Assembly (NCBI GenBank): GCA_035048495.1
Contig: CM068549.1
Coordinates: 5,873,822-5,937,821, forward strand
Origin: Euptelea pleiosperma
Lineage: Eukaryota > Streptophyta > Magnoliopsida > Ranunculales > Eupteleaceae
Direction of reading: 5' to 3'
Length of the DNA stretch: 64,000 nt
Under the pieces are notes generated by a model. The model saw only the letters and a program-made list of their open reading frames with translations, did no database searches and was not told the origin of the DNA. Of the stretch, positions 34,231-46,570 are shown in pieces; position 1 is the stretch's first letter; every line of letters begins with the position of its first letter. The position numbers were made by a program, and so were the translations under genes.

Positions 34231-36380
34231 ATACTAATGTATATCTGTAAGTTTTCATTTGTATCAAAATTTTAATTTTTTCCCACTGTGAAGTGGTATA
34301 ATACTTATCAAAAAAATCAAGTAATCTACTTTCATATGATGCAGACTCCATTAGATCTCTTCTACGCATTAGTTATGCTTTTCGTTTTTTGGAATTTTTG
34401 TAATAATTAGAAAATTGAACTGTAGTGAAGTTAATTCCAATTTCACCTTTCATTTTGGGTGGAGATTGAATAGTAGATATAAGTTTATGCTAAGGTGTTC
34501 TTGTTTACATTTATTATTAAAACAACACATCAACTCTATTTGGAAGTTTTGCTAAAAATTGATTTCCCCCCACTTTCACCTTTTTCCTTTCTTTCTGTAT
34601 GTTTAAATTGGGGAGGATATGGAATAGAACACAGCCTGACTCTATAAACTAAGGGACTAGGATGTTCATATTTGGATAACAGCATCCCTAGATTGTAAAC
34701 TGAGAGATTGGTTCACCTTGCCACCATATGTGTCTAGAATTATATTCGATATTTTTTCTAGGATAAAACTCACTTTATTTGGTTATTGGAGGTAGCAACC
34801 TTGGTTATGACAGCTTGTTTGTACTTGTTGCCATAGTCTTAGTTGGTTCCAATTATTGTATGTGGTTGTATGGACTCAAAACTATTTATTAGATATTTGC
34901 CTCTTCAATGTCATTAAATCAAATTTAGATCCATTTGGATAAGTTGGATTCGCTCTTCAACATGATGTATTCTTTTCTTGGAATTAGTCACATGACGTGA
35001 AATCCACTCGGAACCTATTAAGTGTTTATTAACGATGCATACACACACGCACACACAAAAAAGATCCACTTATTGTTGTCATGAAAAGTATGTAGGCAAC
35101 CCTAGGGTTGCCAATCTAGACATTTGAAAAAAAAACAATTACAACAATTATTGGAGTTTCTAATCAAGAAAAGATTCCAAACAATATTTTCCATGATGTG
35201 TGCTTACCTTAAAGACATTAGGAATTGAAATGGATAGTGACACTAGAAGGACTTTGGATTTCCTCGACTGCATGAAGGAATCTTCAAACATTCTTAAAAG
35301 CTTCACTCTTCTCCTTCAACTTGATATTTTGGAGTGCCCCTCAGCTTGGATACTGATTGAGGCTCCTAAGTCATCAGGAAGTCTACATTCAGTGGGAATT
35401 AGGTGAACATGTAGTATTAAACGTGGGAATCCACTCTATCATCATGCTTATGGATGATAATGCACATATATGTGGTTTCCTTTAATGTTGGTGTTTTGAT
35501 TGGCACTTGCAACAATCTATGTTCTCCTAATGTCACCAGCTGGGCAATTGTAGACACCACATATTGGCACAATCTTCTAACTTGGCGATCGACAGTCTTG
35601 AGCTTCTTCTTTATTGGTTGATGGATTACTTTACTCATCTCAACCCTTCGGATATTTTTAACCAATCGTAGAACCCCATTTAGAACCATCAACCACCTTT
35701 TGATAACACTTTTAGAACCCAAAACCATTATTAGAAAGCCCCATCTTGAGCTATGAGAATTTCAGGTTTGACTTTTGTTGAAAAATGGTCAAAAATTACT
35801 TGTATATTTGATTTTACCATTAGATTCGATCAAAACTAAAAGTATTTGTTTCTAACTCATTCACCTTTTAAAAGAGAAGCAGTTTCACTAAAATCTAAGG
35901 GCTTGATTATAAGATCAAGGCTTTTATTTGGCTAATTCTTAAATGATCTCAATTTTTGACAACTTGTGTGCTAATGAGATGTCCACCTTTGAAAAGTACT
36001 TTGAATGATCTTTTAAAATATTTTTGTCTTGTCAATTTTGGACTTAAAATGAGTATTTTATCAATGATTGATCAACACTCTTGATAGTCTTGATGTGTGT
36101 AAATGTACCAAGGTTCATACATCATGACACACTTTGATGATATTACTCAAGCTTATCCATCCAACTCATCAAACTCTCATACTTTCCCATTTTTTCCACA
36201 CATTTTTGTTTATTCTTCAAACATAAATTTCCTACAACTTTTTAACTTTTTAGATTGCCCAACTTTTTCATAACAAATTAGAAAATTCCTTAACATATCC
36301 ATATAGGACAAACTCCCTTTTATTTTTTTACTCTCAAATGACTAAACTATCATTTCTTTTATTCCCAAACTACCCCAAAC
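34231..36380. other. AT-rich sequence, no gene supported
   Basis: A 68-codon open frame at 35200-35406 has no recognisable motif. The left edge of the following Tat/Ogre-like LTR probably lies in the second half of this stretch, but I could not fix it. Confidence 0.35.
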
Positions 36381-36389
36381 CCTACTTTT

Positions 36390-37638
36390 CACCTACAAAT
36401 ACCCCATTCCTCCTTTTAGAAAATGATCCCTTCAAGCCCTCTCTTTAGGCATAGAAAAACTCTTGAAAAATAGTTTCTTAGCTTTCCAAAAACCCTTAGA
36501 AACTTCTAAAAAATCCTCTAAAGACCCCTCTTGTTTTAAGAGATTAAGCGAAAGGATGAAGAATTTTTGTTCTTGCTCACTTCATTTTTTCTTTTTTTCG
36601 AGAACAAAAAGAAGAGAAAGAAGAAGAAAAGGCCAAGGAAAGAAGAAGGACCATTGTAAGGTATAATGCAAACAACATAAGTTCTTTCTCTCTCTAACAA
36701 TGTAACTACATGGGAAGGCTAAGATACCTTACTTTATTTGTTCATTTTCTTTTCTATCTAACTTTTATTATATGCCTTTTTAGTTCTTTATTTTAGTTCT
36801 TTTTTCTTATTTTCTTTATGATGCTCTTTTTTTACTTTCTCTCTCTAGCAATGTAACCACATGGGAAGGCTATGCCACCCTATTCTTTTTTCTTTCTTTA
36901 TTTGTCTTTTATTCTATTTACTTAGCTTTAGATTATTGTATGATTAGTTAGTTATTTACTTTAGTTTATCTTTATTGCTTCCCTTATGTTGTCTTTTTTA
37001 TTTTCTCTCTCTAGCAATGTAACCAAATGGGAAGGCTATGCCACCCTATTCTTTTTTCTTTTTTTATTTATCTTTTATTCTATTTACTTAGCTTTAGATT
37101 ATTGTATGATTAGTTTGTTCTTTATTTTAGTTTGTCTTTCTTGCTTCCCTTATGTTATCTTTTTTTACTTTCTCTCTCTAGTATATGTGGAGAACTCGAA
37201 ATGTTTGCATAGTAGTGTATTCCCACATTTTCTCTTATGTTCTCTTTTTTTCCCTAATATATGTGGAGAACTCAAAATGCTTGCATATTAAGGTATTTCC
37301 ACATTTTTATTTTATGTTCTTTTACATGTAGATTCTTCTTTTTCTTAAACGGTAACTTGAGAGGATGATTGAGGGTACAAGAGTAGGTAACTGTTTAAAT
37401 ACGGGTAAGTTGGGATGCCTAATACCTTCTCCAATTTACAAATGACTCACTTACCTAATGATCTCTCAAATGGTTAGTAGATCAATGCAGTAACTAATTT
37501 GCATTTTGCTCATTTTAAATAAGGTATAGCATTATCTATTTTCAAACCCGGTGACCAATCACACCGTTAAAAAAGGGTCGGTGGCGACTCCATATGATTT
37601 GGCCTTTTTTGCTTCTAGTCGGATTGTGCTATCTCGCA
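36390..37638 (+). mobile_element. Tat/Ogre-like 5' LTR, right-hand part
   Basis: The right edge is firm: TCTCGCA ends at 37638 and is followed by a primer-binding-like TGGCGGCTCCACT. The U5 motif GGGTCGGTGGCGACTCC at about 37575 is typical of Tat-lineage Ty3/gypsy LTRs. A TACAAATACCCC box near 36395 may be the core promoter. The left edge is not determined, so the start given is the promoter area. A 150-166 bp tandem array lies inside. Confidence 0.55.
36685..37310 (+). repeat. 150-166 bp tandem array in the Tat-like LTR
   Basis: TTTCTCTCTCTAGCAATGTA with CATGGGAAGGCTATGCCACC recurs. The marker TGGGAAGGCT is at 36711, 36862 and 37028. A further partial unit starts near 37165 and carries TATATGTGGAGAACTC twice (about 37183 and 37258). 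Confidence 0.8.
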
Positions 37639-37640
37639 AT

Positions 37641-37660
37641 TGGCGGCTCCACTAAGGATT
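37641..37660 (+). other. Primer-binding site, Tat/Ogre type
   Basis: TGGCGGCTCCACTAAGGATT starts two bases after the LTR end. Tat-lineage elements commonly carry TGGCGACTCCACTGGGG here, so this copy is slightly decayed. The tRNA was not verified. Confidence 0.55.
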
Positions 37661-38491
37661 GGGTCAAGCCAAAATTGTCTCTCACTCTCAAGTTAGCGAT
37701 TTTTGTGCTTAGCTTCTTATGTGTTTTTTAATTTGTTTTATTTACTAGCTTAATACTTCATGTGTACATATTGCTTGTTTGCACCTTATAGATTTTTTTA
37801 CTTTTCTTTTACTTTTCTGTAATTTATTGCAATAAATTAGATCAAATGTTGCATGTTTGTCACTCACCTCATATGCACCATGTCATATCCAAAAACCTAT
37901 TAGGAGGGATACAAGTAAGCTTACGGCTAGAGGGTCGATACCCCTAGTGTCAGTGCTAAAAGCTCCAACCGTATTACCAACTAAAAATCCACTTGTGTAT
38001 TTGCACTTGTGGGGAGGTTTGAAGATACGGAGCCAAGCCTTTTATAGATACATATCCTAACCTCATGAGCATGTATGAAATCGGTTAGTCATACTCTATG
38101 ATTAATTTTAGGACACAAGTGCAATCACATTGTCTCAACTATTTGCATGGTATGTTTAATTATGGTTGTAAAAAAAATAAAAAAATCAAAATCTCAACTT
38201 TCTTTTTAGGATCTTTTTTAGGTCTCTTTTAGGTTTAGGATCTTCTTCTTTCCCTCCAACTTCAAGTTAGTTGTGTATTGAGTCTAATTTTCTTCATAAC
38301 ATCCATTCATCTTTCAAAAAAAAAAATCTTCATTTTTTTTCTTTTTACCTACTCATTTTAGAATCTAATATTCTCTTTCAAACAAGTCATCAATCTTCTA
38401 AAAAAACTCAACTTTTAGTTTTCTTAAAATTTTATTTCCTAATAAAACCTATCCCCTCATCTTATTCTTTAGGGAGGAAGTGAAGGTTGTG

Positions 38492-40237
38492 ATGGCCAAT
38501 GTGCATTCTCAATCTGACGGTCCAATTGCTCCACATTTGAAGCTCCCTAATCTTAAGAGACATTCTTGTTACAATCCCAAGTTATTGAAAATCATTAATG
38601 GTTGGCAATGCGACAAACGACACACTTGGAGACAATCAAATCACTTTGGAGCCACTCTCAAATTAGCAAAAGTAGAACTCAATTGGCATCTTTTGGAAGC
38701 TATGGTGAGGTGTTGGGACCCGGATCATATGGTTTTCAAGTTTGGGGTTCATGAACTTTGTCCTACATTGGAAGAATGCTCTCAACTTTTATGTATGTCT
38801 CTTGATGGTGGTCTAATCTTTCCTCCATTAAAGCAAGGTTATATTAAAGAAGTAGAAGATTTTCTTTATGTTCCTAAAGATAAGTTGGAAAAGGACAAGA
38901 ATGGGCAATGCAAGACATGTTCAATGGATTTTCTCATAAATAGGCACTTGAATATGGGTGATCCGACTCAACAACAAGTGGCAATGGGTCGTGCAAATGT
39001 GTTGGATCTAGCAATTATTGGGCACATTCTCCTTCCTCGAAGTACTATGTATGTGGATGCCTCACTTTGCAAGATCATAAAAGAGGTTAGAATCAGAAAG
39101 ACTTTGGTACCTATGATCTTAGCGGAGATTCTTAGAGGGTTAACGACTTCCGCCCGACATGGATGTATTAAGCTCAATGGTTGTATCTCTCTTCTTCAAG
39201 TTTGGGCTTATGAACATTTGCCAAGTTTGGTAACCATGAGAGATGTTACATTTGGCCATTTTAATCTCATAAATAATCATCTAATGCGTAAGCCTTGTCC
39301 TATTCCAAAGAATAAGTTGGAATGGTATAAAGGTTTAAACTCTTTGAAAGCAGAAGAGATTCAATGGAAGTGTACTTGGCTCTCTCGGAGAGGAGATATT
39401 TATTTACAGGTTCTGGGTCGACAATGTTTGGTGCTTGCCGAACTTTACGGTTCTACTCCATATACACCACTCCGGGTACTTTGTCAACTCGGGTATGTCC
39501 AATTTAATCCAACCATCAATGACATCAAAGGCGACTATGCGGATTTCACAACATACTCGGAGAAGCTAGAAATGCGCTTTGTGGATTTTTGGAAGTGGAG
39601 TAATAGATCCGTTCTTGAATTGGTTCAAAGTGAAGTGCCGACAACAACTAAAGAATACTTGCTTGGGTTGGAGATGCCCAATATTGAGTCACCCATGCCT
39701 AAACCCGATTTTCTTCATACTCCTCTTGTAGCTCTAAAGGAAGATAAAGTACCGGTTGCTTTGCCCATTGTGGATCTTTTCAAGAATGCTGCCCTCCAAT
39801 TTGCGAAACGACGTCGTGAGTTTGAAGAAGAACGAGGAGAAATATATGAAAAGATGATCATACAAGCAAGAAAGAAAATGATGTACATTGCCAAAAACAA
39901 GTGCTTAAAGAAAAAGATTGTCAAGCTTGAAGAAGAGAACATTCATCTCAATGAGTTAGAAGAGCAGTGCAAGCATGTTGAAGAACTTGACAAGCAATGT
40001 AACTTCCTTAAAGAGGTTCATCACCAATGTGATGAAGATCATCGTAGCGCCATTGCAAATCGGGATGCTATGTTGGGAGAATTGGATCATGTGGAAAGGG
40101 ATCATAAAGACAAAGCAGTCGTTTATGATAAAATGGTTAAATGGCTTGATGCATACAATATTGCCTTAGAGAGACAAATTATGTCACTTGGCTATAAACC
40201 GATTACGGCCCCGCCTCCTCCTTACAAGAGTTCTTAG
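38492..40237 (+). CDS. DUF7745-like protein with coiled coil, extra ORF of a Tat/Ogre-like element
   Basis: Intact 581-codon frame from ATG at 38492 to TAG, without introns. Residues about 45-350 form a conserved-looking region: LNWHLLEAMVRCWDP, VFKFG.HELCPTLEE, MILAEILRGLTTSARHG, LLQVWAYEHLPSL and EEIQWKCTWL, ending with Y...LRVLCQLGYVQFNP. This pattern is that of the plant DUF7745 family, distantly like plant mobile-domain proteins. Residues about 435-550 are a charged coiled coil (KKKIVKLEEENIHLNELEEQ) and the tail is Pro-rich (APPPPYKSS). It starts 850 bp downstream of a primer-binding site, where Ogre-type elements carry an ORF of unknown function before gag. The rest of the element is displaced by the Athila insertion at 40521. 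Function unknown. A host gene of the same family is the alternative. Confidence 0.7.
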   Translation: MANVHSQSDGPIAPHLKLPNLKRHSCYNPKLLKIINGWQCDKRHTWRQSNHFGATLKLAKVELNWHLLEAMVRCWDPDHMVFKFGVHELCPTLEECSQLLCMSLDGGLIFPPLKQGYIKEVEDFLYVPKDKLEKDKNGQCKTCSMDFLINRHLNMGDPTQQQVAMGRANVLDLAIIGHILLPRSTMYVDASLCKIIKEVRIRKTLVPMILAEILRGLTTSARHGCIKLNGCISLLQVWAYEHLPSLVTMRDVTFGHFNLINNHLMRKPCPIPKNKLEWYKGLNSLKAEEIQWKCTWLSRRGDIYLQVLGRQCLVLAELYGSTPYTPLRVLCQLGYVQFNPTINDIKGDYADFTTYSEKLEMRFVDFWKWSNRSVLELVQSEVPTTTKEYLLGLEMPNIESPMPKPDFLHTPLVALKEDKVPVALPIVDLFKNAALQFAKRRREFEEERGEIYEKMIIQARKKMMYIAKNKCLKKKIVKLEEENIHLNELEEQCKHVEELDKQCNFLKEVHHQCDEDHRSAIANRDAMLGELDHVERDHKDKAVVYDKMVKWLDAYNIALERQIMSLGYKPITAPPPPYKSS

Positions 40238-40520
40238 TTGAAAAAAAAAGATGCCACTTTTGTATTTTGTGATTACAAATCAATGAAATCTCCACTTTGT
40301 TTATGAAAGCTTATGGTCTAGTACTTTTTCTTTAACTTTCAAAAACTTAGAATGTTAATCTTGTAGTTTGGATTTCCCTTAAGGAGCCATTGCCATTTTC
40401 AAAATCAATTGGGTTTCAAAAATTGGCATTTCAAAAATTAACCATATAATCTCCTATTTCAAAGATCAACTGTGTAGTTTAGGTTTCCCTTAAGGATCCA
40501 TTGCCTTTTCAAAAATCAAT
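40238..40520 (+). other. Noncoding stretch after the DUF7745-like ORF
   Basis: AT-rich with two similar stretches (GTTTAGGTTTCCCTTAAGGATCC and TTTGGATTTCCCTTAAGGAGCC), ending at the insertion point of the outer Athila element. The last five bases TCAAT are the expected left target copy. Its partner is beyond 64000. Confidence 0.5.
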
Positions 40521-41664
40521 TGAAAGTAGGGTTTTCCGTGTCGTTGGTTACGAAAACCCTAGAATCAACAAAATTTGTATCTTTTCCGATTTAATTCCTG
40601 CAAAATATGCGATATTGTATAGGGATTCGTGTCGGATGTCAATCCGCACTCGGGATTAGGAAACGTGCAGTAAATAACATAAAATGATTCTAATCATAAT
40701 TTTTGATTTTTTTTTTTTTTGGAGATCGAAAAAATAACTCTAATCACTTAAATAAATAACAACAAAATTAAACTAAAAATAAATGCATAAACAACACTTT
40801 ACTTTATTCATAAACTGTATGAAAAGATCCTTACAGGAATTTAATTTAAACTAAACAAAAACTAGACTAAAAAGCATTGAAGATAGAACTAGAGAGAGAA
40901 ATTGAGAGGGTTCTAGAGAGAGAGACAGTAAGGTAGAGAAAGAGACAAGGAAACTAGAGAGAGAAAATGGTGAATGAGAGAGAATTAATGAGAGAGGGAG
41001 AAAAACATAGAAAGATCTAGAGAGAGAGGGCTAGAGAGAGAAGAATGAAGGTTTTACCTTTCACACTTACCGAGAGTTGTAGCAATGAGATCAGCCAAGT
41101 GAGAGGAGGACTCGGCCATTGACTCAATCATTGATGGAGTGGAGATTGTGGGTGGAGCCAACAAGATGGTGAAGCCTTTGAGGTTGCATTGATGGTGGTA
41201 ATGATGGAGGGACGAAGGAGGGCTGCAACTTGTGTGGATCTGTTGGTTCAATGGTGGTTTCCGGCGTGTTGCAGGCCAGACTTGAGAGGAAACGGTCAGA
41301 ACTGTCAAGGACTTACCGTAAAGAGGGCGTGGACATTTGCTGGTTCGTGAGGCGGTCACCGGTGTTAATGGAGGTGGAGTGGTGCTGCAGGGTGGTGTTT
41401 GCTTGCTGCACTTAGCAGCAAGATTCGGTGGTTGTGGAAGGAGGTGGAGTGCACAGGTACATCCTTTCTTTCCTCTTCTCCTCTTCTTTTGGTTTTATTT
41501 TTCTTCCTTTTTTTTCTTTGTTTTTGGGAGAGAGAAGGGGATGAAACGATGGTGGCTGTTGGAAGAACAGCCACCGTCTATCCCAAGGGAAGATGGGCGG
41601 TTTAGGAGGAGAAGGTGGAGAGATCGTGGAGAGTAGAGAGGTCCTGCAGGTGTGGCACGAACGG

Positions 41665-41688
41665 CCGGAGTTGCAGGCGCAACTCCGG
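41665..41688 (-). other. Leader palindrome (outer LTR, copy 1)
   Basis: Perfect arms CCGGAGTTG and CAACTCCGG around CAGGCG. Confidence 0.75.
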
Positions 41689-41823
41689 TGAGGGCGGTAG
41701 TGGAAGGTGAACCCGCAACTTCGACGGTAGTGGTGTGTGGTTGGCGGTTTGAGGAGTTGCACACGGTGGTGGAGATGGGCAGCAGTCCAAGGAGGGTGTT
41801 GGGCGGAGATGAGAGGAGCTCAC

Positions 41824-43671
41824 TGAAAGTAGATATTTTCCGCGTCGTTGGTTACGGAAACCCTAACTTCAACAAGATTTATAATTTTAATCCGATTATC
41901 CTGCAAAATTCAAAGATTCTGTATAGGGATTCGTGTCGGATGTCGATCCACACTCGAGGTTAGTTAGTGCAATTAAAGAGCATAAAATGACGAGGAAATT
42001 GCAGATAATGTAACACAATCATACTTTAATCATATTTATTTAACTGAACTTGTCTCTTACAATGAAAATCAAATAAAAATAACTAAACTAGAAAGCATTA
42101 AAAGAGATTAGGGTAGAGAGAGAAAGTGAAGAATGGAGAGAGAAACAAAAAAAAAAGAATAGATAGAGAGAGAAGATGAGATGGGAGGTTTTTTTAGAGA
42201 GAGAAAAGAGATGGTTAGAGAGAGAAGGTGAAAGAAGAGAGAGAGAAACTAGAGAGAATGAGTTCTAGAGAGAGACTAAAGAGAGAAAGTAACCTTAGGA
42301 CATACCGGGGTGGTCGAAATGTGATCGGCCAATTGGATCGGCCAATGATGTATGAGTTTTGGCTCGGATGATCAGCTGTTGAAGAGATAGGAAATGAGAA
42401 AGTTGATCTGAGAAATGTTGCATTCACGCTACACGGCTTGATCGTGGTTGCATGCGATCACGAAATAGTGGCTGTCCAAGGAAGTTTGGAGAAGTCCATG
42501 GATCCTGGAATAAATCAAGGTGTTCCACATGGAAGTTGATGGCATGCATGGACTGGGGGGGCGTAGGTGAAGCACATGGCTGCAAGGAGGGTTGAGGCGG
42601 TATAGCAGTCCACTGTGTGGACTGTTGTAGGTGGTGACGTGGAAGGATGGAAGACCACACGGTGGTTGTGGTTCAAGGGGATGGAAGCGCCACCTGCTGT
42701 ACCGCTTGCCCAGTGCAAGGGTAACAAAAAAGACCCTGGTCCGTGAGGGAGGGTGCTGTAAGATGCACCAGTCAAGGGAGAACGGTGGTGATGGAAGGCG
42801 GAGCAAGGAAGGAGGTGCTTGGTGGTGCTGCAACAGGCGGTATTGCAGTCCACGATGGTGTCGAACCTATAGCAGAGAAGAAGAAGAAGAAGAAAGAAGG
42901 AGGAAGGAAGAAGAAGAAGAAGAAAGAAGAAGGGGAAGAGCCTATCAGAGTTCGCCGGCGTTAATGGAGTTCGCCGGCGATTCTGTATTTTTTATTTATT
43001 TATTTTTTTCTTTTTGAAACTGAAAATAGAATAAGAAGGGAAGGAGAATAAGAAGAATAAGAAGGGGAAGATGAGGAGAGGGAGGAGTAGGGGGCAGTAA
43101 CGTCCTGCCTGTGTACAGAGTCGGCCGGAGTTGCAGCCTGCAACTCCGGTAAGTAAAAAAAAAAAAAAAAACGAGGACTACAGATGCTAGAAGAAGAAGA
43201 AAAAGAAGAAGAAGAAGAAGAAGAAGAAGAAGAAAGAAGAAGAAAGAGGAAGAAAGAGAAGAAGAGAAGGGGGAGAGAATAGAACTTACCGGTGATGCAG
43301 GTTTGCTTCGCCGGAGATGGCAGCTCGTGAGGGAGAGGTGTGGTGGCTACGAGGTGCTGCGATACTGGAGGAAGGAGCGGTGGAGCATCAGGAAGTGGCT
43401 GGAGGATGATGACGTGGTCTTCAGCGTGGAGAAGAGGAGGAGGTTGTGCTCCACGGACTGGTTCAGTCCGCCGGATAGATGAAGAAGACGATGATAAAAG
43501 TGAAAAAAAGAGGAGAAGGAGGAGGGGGATTGATAGGAGAAGAGATTGGGGGAAGAGAAGAGAAGATTTGAGGGGGATTAGGGTTCGAACGAACCCTTCT
43601 CCTTCCTCTTATAAAGCTCCCTATTTCCATTAATGGAAATAGGGTATTTTTTAAATAAAAAAAATATTTTT

Positions 43672-43720
<49 letters not shown>

Positions 43721-44680
43721 TAAAATGCTACTTTTCTATGGGGAATCTCCCCAATTAGTGGACCCCCCATTTAATTAAAATTATTTTTGAAATTCGCGGG
43801 GTCCACTAACTGGTCGGACAGCGGGTCGATGCTGATGGGCCCGGCTACTGGCCCACATGGACTGATGATGTCCATCGTCTCACAAGATGATGTGACAGGC
43901 ATTCTGAAGGTGATCGGATGGATGGTGACTTGATTGGGACCCAGATTGGTAGATCGACGGATCTAGAGAGATCCAACGGTCCGATTAAAGATCCAACGGT
44001 CCGATGGAAGATCCAACGGTCAGAAAGCTAAGGGAGATGAGATAGAGCCGATGGGCAGGAGTTCTGGGGTTAGGTCAGTAGATTCGAGGACCGAGAGATG
44101 AAGAGAGAGAGAGAATAAGGAGAGATGAGAGAAAAAGTATCAAAAAAAATGGAAAAAAGCACTGGCGGAGGGTCTGGAACCCTGTTCTTCACTGTGACCA
44201 TCCTCACGCTTCTCCAGTAGAGTCGACTATCATTCTTTGCTGACTCATGTGGCTTTAAACGCTTTGGTCCGTCTCTTGGTCATTGGCTCTCCGGCTCTCT
44301 TCGTTCTTTGGGCCGACTTTATGGTCCTCTTATTCAGCCCATATTTGGCCCATATCTTCTAGTCATAGCATGTGGGCTCTTTAAGCTTTGATAATGGGCT
44401 TTCATGATCGATTTGGGCCCACAAGTCTTGAGAATCGTCCCATCGGGTTTCCTGCGACAGAAGAAGCGCGTAATGAGACTTTATCAGAACGGCTTAATAT
44501 CTAGATTTTCGAAAATGTGTTTAATGCATGCAAATATACCATTTCGTCCAGAAAAGTGTGTTCTACGCAACAGAAGAGACTCTTACGTAGAAAAGTAGGT
44601 AAATAGAGTATTTTACGTAGGAGAATGCAATAACGCTAAAAGGATAATTGCTTAAAATAAGCACTTTTGAGCGAATATCA
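41824..44680 (-). repeat. 3' LTR of the inner Athila element
   Basis: 2857 bp from TGAAAGTAGA to GCGAATATCA on the plus strand. In the stretches I compared with the 5' LTR, the only differences were an A run of 10 versus 11 (near 42147) and a T run of 43 versus 42 (43675-43717). It contains the U5 hairpin 41933-41953, the leader palindrome 43125-43149 and the start-site and TATA palindromes 43580-43644. Confidence 0.96.
43125..43149 (-). other. Leader palindrome (inner element, 3' LTR)
   Basis: Perfect 12-bp arms CCGGAGTTGCAG and CTGCAACTCCGG around one C. Confidence 0.85.
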
Positions 44681-44693
44681 CAACCCCCAACCA
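44681..44693 (-). other. Polypurine tract of the inner Athila element
   Basis: The minus strand reads TGGTTGGGGGTTG directly before the 3' LTR start TGATATTC. The same sequence precedes the outer element's 3' LTR at 58242. Confidence 0.75.
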
Positions 44694-45373
44694 GCATATT
44701 GCCAATCCTTGGCAATTAGTGCGAAATAAATGAGCTTAAAAGGGCTCTGCACATGCTGCACACTTTTTCATATTAGCTCCGGGAAAACACCGTTCGTCAA
44801 ATCATTGAATGGATGCAAAAACAGTTACATGCTAGCGAAGAGTTGGAAAGTATTTGCAAGACTACAGACTGATAATCATGACCCAGAATAGTCAGACTCT
44901 GCGTGTGTGTGTGCTCAACATTCTCATCATCCGACAGTAAAGATTTCTAGATCACCTCTAAGTTTTTATGCCTCGACCTCAAATCTCACACGTTTAGCAC
45001 TCAGAATAGAATCACACAAGAAGGGTTTTCTTCTTTTCTCTCAATTTATATGTGAGGAGATGTATTGATATATGAAAGCAAAGATCTCACATATGTATTA
45101 TTTGAAGGAAGGACATCTTTAACAGAAGAAGATCTCATGATTGGAATACCACTTCACTCGGGAACGTTAGATCAAACTCTATAGCTTCTCCTTCTCCAAT
45201 CTCCACATTTTATGATCGTGCTATCCTAGAATCAAGTAGGACTTTCCTGGGTTGTAATGAGGCTTAGGTCAGGTGTAGAGAGATAAAGGGATACAGGATT
45301 TCAAAGATCTTGAGAGGATATTGCCATTTTCTTGAATTTTTCCTGCGACGTAACACCATTATCTGGTTCTTTT

Positions 45374-45408
<35 letters not shown>

Positions 45409-46295
45409 CGTATTTTTCTCTTTTTCTTGATATTTCTGAGACTGCTCAATTTCTTTTTAGCTCTTCTTCATACTTTCTTTCTATATTTTGTTTTTGGCTT
45501 GAACCACTTTCTTTTCCTTTTGATTCTTCTTCTTTACTTTTCTTTTTCACGGTACACCCACATCAGTTATTCTTTTGTCCATCTCAAAATAAGGGTAGCC
45601 AGTCATGTTTCGTAGCTGGACTGGATTTTAGGTTGATGGGTTTGCAAATAAAAGGCTTTTATAGAACGGCTCAAGGGGTTTCTAGTGAAGTATAATTCAG
45701 GTGAGTAAAAAGGCTGAATGGTTCAGAAAAATGGCCTAAATCATTTTCTAGGGTTTGCACTATCATGTATACTGTCTTGACTGGATACAGAGAAGGTTCT
45801 GTCGTAGTAATCCAATGTTGATGTCGTTCCGAGTTTTATGATCGAAGCAAAAGATAATGAGATCTCTCAACGAATTATTGCGGGCATGAAGAATAGTGAG
45901 TCATCTTGTGACTCAGGATTAATGTATACTCTCTGAAATGATTAAAGGCTCGAAAGCTTACTGGGTTAGGTCTCCACAATTCTTCTCACAGGATCTCTAG
46001 AATTTCCAAACTTAGGATGACTCTGATGTTGATAGTGTACAATTGTGCCGAATCTGATTTTTTCTGAGTTTTCAAACCTGCTGTAGTCACGCTTGAATTG
46101 ACTCAACGCTAACTTTAAACAAAAATTGACATCCTCAATACTGACTTAACGGAGGTTTTCAGCTAATCAAAGTCAGGGTATTTGACACATTTTTGAAATT
46201 CTAGAAAACTTTTGGAGAACATCGGAAATCACCCCAAAAACAAATATTTTTTTTTTTTTTTTTTTTTTTTTTTAGAGACATGAGTTTTTGTAAAT

Positions 46296-46310
46296 ACCCA
46301 CCCCCAACCA
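46296..46310 (-). other. Second polypurine-like tract
   Basis: The minus strand reads TGGTTGGGGGTGGGT, sharing TGGTTGGGGGT with the tract next to the 3' LTR but lying 1.6 kb upstream. The outer element has the same at about 59846-59861. Confidence 0.6.
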
Positions 46311-46570
46311 AAATACAGCACCGTCCTCGGTGCTCATGACCGGGACATAAAATGATAACAAATCAATGATGATGATGCAAAGATTCAGGAAGGATGTTAC
46401 CAAGTCGGCAGAAACTCGACAGTGTGTGGTATCTGATGATCGGAAGAATGACTGTACCTGCATTTCCAGAGATATAACAGTAATAACAAATGCATGAGAC
46501 TCATGTACTCTAGGAATACCGGAATTGCCTTTCCGAAAGCGCTAAGTTTTACGTCTTCAGCCAGACATGA

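Noticed and set aside
32993..34440. A complete CACTA transposon ending at GTAGTG near 34436
   Set aside because: The 3-bp flanks do not match, and there are no subterminal repeats at that end.
38480..38491. A start for the DUF7745-like protein at 38480
   Set aside because: It would be GTG. The first in-frame ATG is at 38492, so I use that.
42215..43633. Several 70-134 codon frames repeated identically at 54495-55913
   Set aside because: They are duplicated because they lie in the two LTRs. The frames overlap on both strands and have no domain.
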